This document shows, piece after piece, positions 60,925-64,000 of a stretch of DNA of 64,000 bases (within the stretch, counting starts at the first letter, position 1; every line of letters begins with the position of its first letter). Made by a program: the position numbers and the translations under genes. The stretch comes from Terriglobia bacterium. GTDB lineage: Bacteria > Acidobacteriota > Terriglobia > Bryobacterales > Bryobacteraceae. Under the pieces are notes generated by a model that saw only the letters and a program-made list of their open reading frames with translations, made no database searches and was not told where the DNA came from. The stretch lies in NCBI GenBank assembly GCA_020073345.1, contig JAIQFI010000025.1:24121-88120 (forward strand), given 5' to 3'.

Positions 60925-63498
60925 CTACTTCTTCAAGGCGGCCTGCCAGTTGGTGACAACAGTGAGCGGCAGGGCTGTGGGCGCGCCTCCGACCGGGAGC
61001 AGCACCAGAAACTGGCTGCCATCTGTGGAGGGTTGATACGCGATTCCGCGCCTGTCTGTGACGAGGCCTGGTTCCTGGAACAGCTCATGTGGCGCCTTGA
61101 AGGCGAGTTCCGGGCCGGGCGTCACGTCGACGGCCATCACTTTGCGGCCGGAGACGAAGTAGAGTTCCCGGCCATCGGCGCGCCAACGGGGGCCGATGCC
61201 TCCATCGACGGATATCTGGCGCGGGGCGCCGCCCGGCACGATGGGTTCGATGTAGACTTCCAATTGGCCGGAAGAGTCGGAGGTATACACCATCCAGCGG
61301 CCGTCCGGAGAGATCTGTCCGTCTCTTTCCGCGTAAGGCGTTTGCTTGAAGACTCTGGGTTTTCGCTCACCTTCCATAGGCAACAGGTACAGATCGTCTT
61401 TCGTAGTGACTCCGGTTTGTGAGAATGCGAGAAGCTTGGCGGCGGCCGACCAACTGGACGGGTACGTATTCGTACCAATGACGTTCCACGCTTCCTCTTT
61501 TGCGGCGGACAGGTTTTTGGTGTAAAGCCGATCTTCGGGATAAGTCGTGAAGGCCGCGGTGGCGCCATCCGGGGACCAGACGGCGGAATAGGCGCTGAAC
61601 GGTCCGAAGGTGAAGCGCTGAGAGGCTCCACGAGCCATGTCGCGCAACCACAAATCTCCCACCACGCTCTGATCCGCCAGCGAGTACAGAAGTCGCGCTT
61701 TGTCCGGAGAGAGCGCGAAGTCCGTGATCCCTTTCTGTTTCAGGATCGACAGGCCGTGTTTTCCGCCGCGATCCACCCAGACGATTTCGCGCTCCGGGCT
61801 TAGATTGCCGCCCGTGGCGTAGATCAAAGTTCCGTTGACGCAAGCCGTAAATTCGGCGAAGCCCGTATTGCCGGTGGATTGCATTAATTCGTCGGCCAAA
61901 GGGAACGCTTCTCCGGTGGTTTTGACATTTGCCGCGTCGAACGCCTGAGCCATGAGTGTGGTTTGGCGGCGGAAGAGGATGAAGCCGGCGGTATTCGAGC
62001 CAGGCGACGGAACAAAGCGGGTGAGGGAGAGGTCCTGCAGAATACGAACCGGAGGATCTCCGTTAAGGGAACCCACGAAGACGCCCTCGCCCGGACGCGT
62101 GTCCGCTTCTCTGGTGTAAAGGAAACGATCCGAATCCGGAAGAAACGCTGGAAACCGCATCGAGTATCGATCGCCTGCGCCATCGTGGGGCAGTTGTAGA
62201 GGTGTCGCCGCGCTGCCGGACGCGGAGACGCGCGACAGCGTTCCAGTCAGGGCCGGAGCGAAGACAATGGAGCCGTCCCGTCCCCATGTGCCCCCGCGCC
62301 CGTCAGGCGCTTCCGCTATGTTTGTGGGCGGTCCGCCACCTACCGCTACCTTTCTCAATTTGCCTTGCGAGAAGAAAGCGATGTGAGCGCTGTCGGGGGA
62401 CCAGAAAGGATAGGTGGCTCCGTCGGTGCCTGCGAACTCCCGGTCCTCTAGAGACTCCAGCGAGCGAACATAGAGGCGATTGCCGGAGCCTGATCGGGCG
62501 ACAAAGGCAAGATAGCGCCCGTCGGGAGAAAGTTGAAATTGTACGAAGCCGGAATCACCAGGACGCGTGAGTTGGTAGCGCAGACTGGGGAGGATGGGCG
62601 GCGCTTCGCGAAAGTGGGTCCAGGCAAGTACGGCGGCTCCCAGGGCAGTGGTGCCGGCAATGGCTGGCCACAGCCAGGAAACCCGCCGTCGCTCTGGCTT
62701 CAGCAACAGCAAGTGGCGGTCGCCGATGGCTTGGAGCCGATGCGTGGGATCCTTTTGCAAGCAGGCTTCGAGCAGGCGGCGAACCTGGCGCGGGACGGCG
62801 CGGAGATCAGGCGCTTCCTTGACCACGCTGGCCAGAGTTTCGGTGAGGTCTTCGCCCCTGAATAAGCGGCGGGCGGTGAGCATCTCATAAAGCACGACGC
62901 CGAAGGCCCAAATGTCGGAGCGGGCATCGACCGGTTTGCCCCGAGCCTGCTCGGGGCTCATGTAGGCCGCCGTGCCGAGAATGACGCCGGTTTGGGTGAG
63001 CGTCATCGAGAATGTAGGCGAATCTTCGCTCTCTCTGGCCGCGGGTGTACCGCCGATCTTCGCAAGACCGAAGTCCAGAACTTTGACGGTGCCGTCGTCC
63101 TTGATCTTGACGTTGCCAGGTTTGAGGTCGCGATGGGTAATGAATTTCTCATGCGCGGCGGCCAAAGCCTCAGCGATCTGGTCGGCGATGCGCAGGGCTT
63201 CATCCAGGGGGATGGCGCCTTCTTCGATGCGTTCCTTGAGGGTCGGACCTTCTACCAGCTCCATGACAAGGTAATCCGGACCCACGTCGTATAGGTGGCA
63301 GATGTTGGGATGATTGAGAGCGGCGATGGCGCGGGCCTCGCGCTCAAAACGCTCGTCGAAACGCTGGGAGGAAATCTTTATAGCGACATCACGGCGCAAG
63401 CGCGGGTCATGCGCGCGATAGACCTCGCCCATGCCACCCTTGCCCAGAAGAGCAAGGATCTCGTAGGGACCGAGCCGATCACCTTTAGACAGGGGCAT
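60925..63498 (-). CDS. Serine/threonine protein kinase with C-terminal TolB/WD40-like propeller
   Basis: 857 residues. Kinase domain about 1-270: glycine loop LGKGGMGEVYRAHD, VAIKIS, catalytic loop FITHRDLKPGNVKI, DFGLAK and GTAAYMSPEQARG. A single transmembrane span follows (about 285: VSWLWPAIAGTTALGAAVLAW), then an extracytoplasmic six-bladed propeller of TolB/PD40 repeats (LSPDGRYLAFVAR, WSPDSAHIAFFS, ISPDGRWMVYTSD, GGIGPRWRADGRELYFVSG). The propeller may be a ligand sensor. This architecture is common in Acidobacteriota. Confidence 0.93.
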   Translation of the reverse strand: MPLSKGDRLGPYEILALLGKGGMGEVYRAHDPRLRRDVAIKISSQRFDERFEREARAIAALNHPNICHLYDVGPDYLVMELVEGPTLKERIEEGAIPLDEALRIADQIAEALAAAHEKFITHRDLKPGNVKIKDDGTVKVLDFGLAKIGGTPAARESEDSPTFSMTLTQTGVILGTAAYMSPEQARGKPVDARSDIWAFGVVLYEMLTARRLFRGEDLTETLASVVKEAPDLRAVPRQVRRLLEACLQKDPTHRLQAIGDRHLLLLKPERRRVSWLWPAIAGTTALGAAVLAWTHFREAPPILPSLRYQLTRPGDSGFVQFQLSPDGRYLAFVARSGSGNRLYVRSLESLEDREFAGTDGATYPFWSPDSAHIAFFSQGKLRKVAVGGGPPTNIAEAPDGRGGTWGRDGSIVFAPALTGTLSRVSASGSAATPLQLPHDGAGDRYSMRFPAFLPDSDRFLYTREADTRPGEGVFVGSLNGDPPVRILQDLSLTRFVPSPGSNTAGFILFRRQTTLMAQAFDAANVKTTGEAFPLADELMQSTGNTGFAEFTACVNGTLIYATGGNLSPEREIVWVDRGGKHGLSILKQKGITDFALSPDKARLLYSLADQSVVGDLWLRDMARGASQRFTFGPFSAYSAVWSPDGATAAFTTYPEDRLYTKNLSAAKEEAWNVIGTNTYPSSWSAAAKLLAFSQTGVTTKDDLYLLPMEGERKPRVFKQTPYAERDGQISPDGRWMVYTSDSSGQLEVYIEPIVPGGAPRQISVDGGIGPRWRADGRELYFVSGRKVMAVDVTPGPELAFKAPHELFQEPGLVTDRRGIAYQPSTDGSQFLVLLPVGGAPTALPLTVVTNWQAALKK

Positions 63499-63647
63499 GC
63501 TAGTGTTCCAGCTAAGCTTACACCATCAACTCGCGGATCAAGCCTGAGTTACGGCGCATCCGGAAGTAATCAACTTCGTCGATCCGTAAAAAGTAGCTTC
63601 CGGATTGCCGACCCACCGGACGCGATCCAGCAAACCCACGTCAACCT

Positions 63648-63748
63648 GGACGTCTTGAGATCGTAGCCGAGCAGCGCATTGCTACCTTCGAAACCGAGCG
63701 GCGCTGCAAGCGAAGTTCAAGAAAGCATCCGTACCCTCGACGCGATAG
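63648..63748. repeat. Chimeric gene-fragment remnant
   Basis: 63648-63697 matches the inside of the PEP-CTERM gene (33049-33098) at about 90 %. Directly behind it, 63698-63748 matches the last 51 nt of the amidohydrolase gene (60742-60792) at about 84 %, stop codon included. In the rest of the 63499-64000 gap I see no gene. Confidence 0.8.
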
Positions 63749-63842
63749 CTTACTTTCAGGATTTGAACTGATCCTGACGGACCGCGTCGGTGAGCGAACC
63801 CTATTTCTCACGACTACTTTCCGCCGGACAGGTAGCTGCTGG

Positions 63843-63911
63843 GGATTCCGGCGAAGCCGAACGCTGAATCCGGGATGAAACCGAACGGCATTCCGGGATG
63901 ATCCCGAACAC
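63843..63911. repeat. Three tandem 23-bp repeats
   Basis: Units 63843-63865, 63866-63888 and 63889-63911 share a pattern about (G/C)(G/A)ATTCCGGGATGAAxCCGAACxx. The units have diverged from each other. No gene covers them convincingly. Confidence 0.65.
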
Positions 63912-64000
63912 CATCGGAGCGTAGCGACGCTGGCACTTCGATTGTGCAAGAAGTGTTCGGCTTCGTCAAGAGGAACTTGTCCGAAGCGCAGCGGAGGAAG

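Noticed and set aside
1..64000. CRISPR array, tRNA, rRNA, intact transposase or phage genes
   Set aside because: Looked for regular spaced repeats, cloverleaf-like segments and DDE-type or phage proteins by eye; none found. A tRNA could be missed without a search program.

Overview
The window looks like a chromosomal segment of a soil Acidobacteriota close to Candidatus Solibacter / Bryobacterales. This is inferred from gene content, not from any database match. It has giant TonB-dependent receptors with carboxypeptidase-like N-terminal domains, the DUF1592-cytochrome c / DUF1552 pair, PQQ dehydrogenase, a Ser/Thr kinase with a TolB-like propeller, a PEP-CTERM protein, many ankyrin proteins, and several copies of a secreted 'PDLxGxW ... 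GHWEGxTLVVET' family. Coding is dense and GC-rich. I saw no rRNA, tRNA, CRISPR array, intact transposase or prophage.

1-9.7 kb: a truncated TonB receptor (runs off the left edge), a TonB N-terminal remnant, and a tight operon of a secreted GHWEG-family protein, DUF6152 and a B3-like metallo-beta-lactamase-fold enzyme. A second GHWEG protein with a GlcG-like protein, a cytochrome c-like protein, a frameshifted alpha/beta hydrolase and a tannase/feruloyl esterase follow. 9.7-25.2 kb: a full-size TonB receptor, a MetE-like methyltransferase, a PQQ dehydrogenase, an esterase run (SGNH, CE15 glucuronoyl esterase, SGNH), a LigM-type aromatic O-demethylase, a LysR regulator, a ring-cleaving dioxygenase and a GntR regulator. 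Together these suggest attack on lignin-carbohydrate esters and methoxylated aromatics.

25.3-35 kb: a GHWEG protein and an ankyrin / DUF1592 / DUF1552 operon. Partial copies of its first and last genes lie outside the complete ones, so that a HEAT-repeat gene and a PEP-CTERM gene each sit between direct repeats. 33.8-39.7 kb: a large GAF/PAS sigma-54 activator next to a STAS-esterase operon. A canonical sigma-54 promoter and two copies of a 14-bp palindrome suggest a local circuit. 39.7-45.2 kb: a beta-helix protein, a second GHWEG + DUF6152 pair, a zinc phospholipase C-like protein and a LolA/RseB-like protein.

45.3-59.4 kb is the most unusual part: a cluster of small stress and membrane proteins (lmo0937-like, Thivi_2564-like, CsbD, DUF3185, DUF3309-like, His/Ala-rich), an AsmA-like protein, ClpP, an LPATG-anchored surface protein with a class D/E-like sortase, and two sigma-54 activators with nearly identical DNA-reading helices. 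By eye I find seven candidate -24/-12 promoters (consensus about TGG-N9-TGC, usually GTGCT/A) placed just before ribosome binding sites, and four sites built from an 18-bp palindrome TGACC-N6-GGTCA, mostly as abutting pairs. I propose a sigma-54 envelope-stress regulon, not known to me as described. 59.4-64 kb: an amidohydrolase, a kinase-propeller protein, and a non-coding end holding a chimera of two gene fragments plus a 23-bp tandem repeat.
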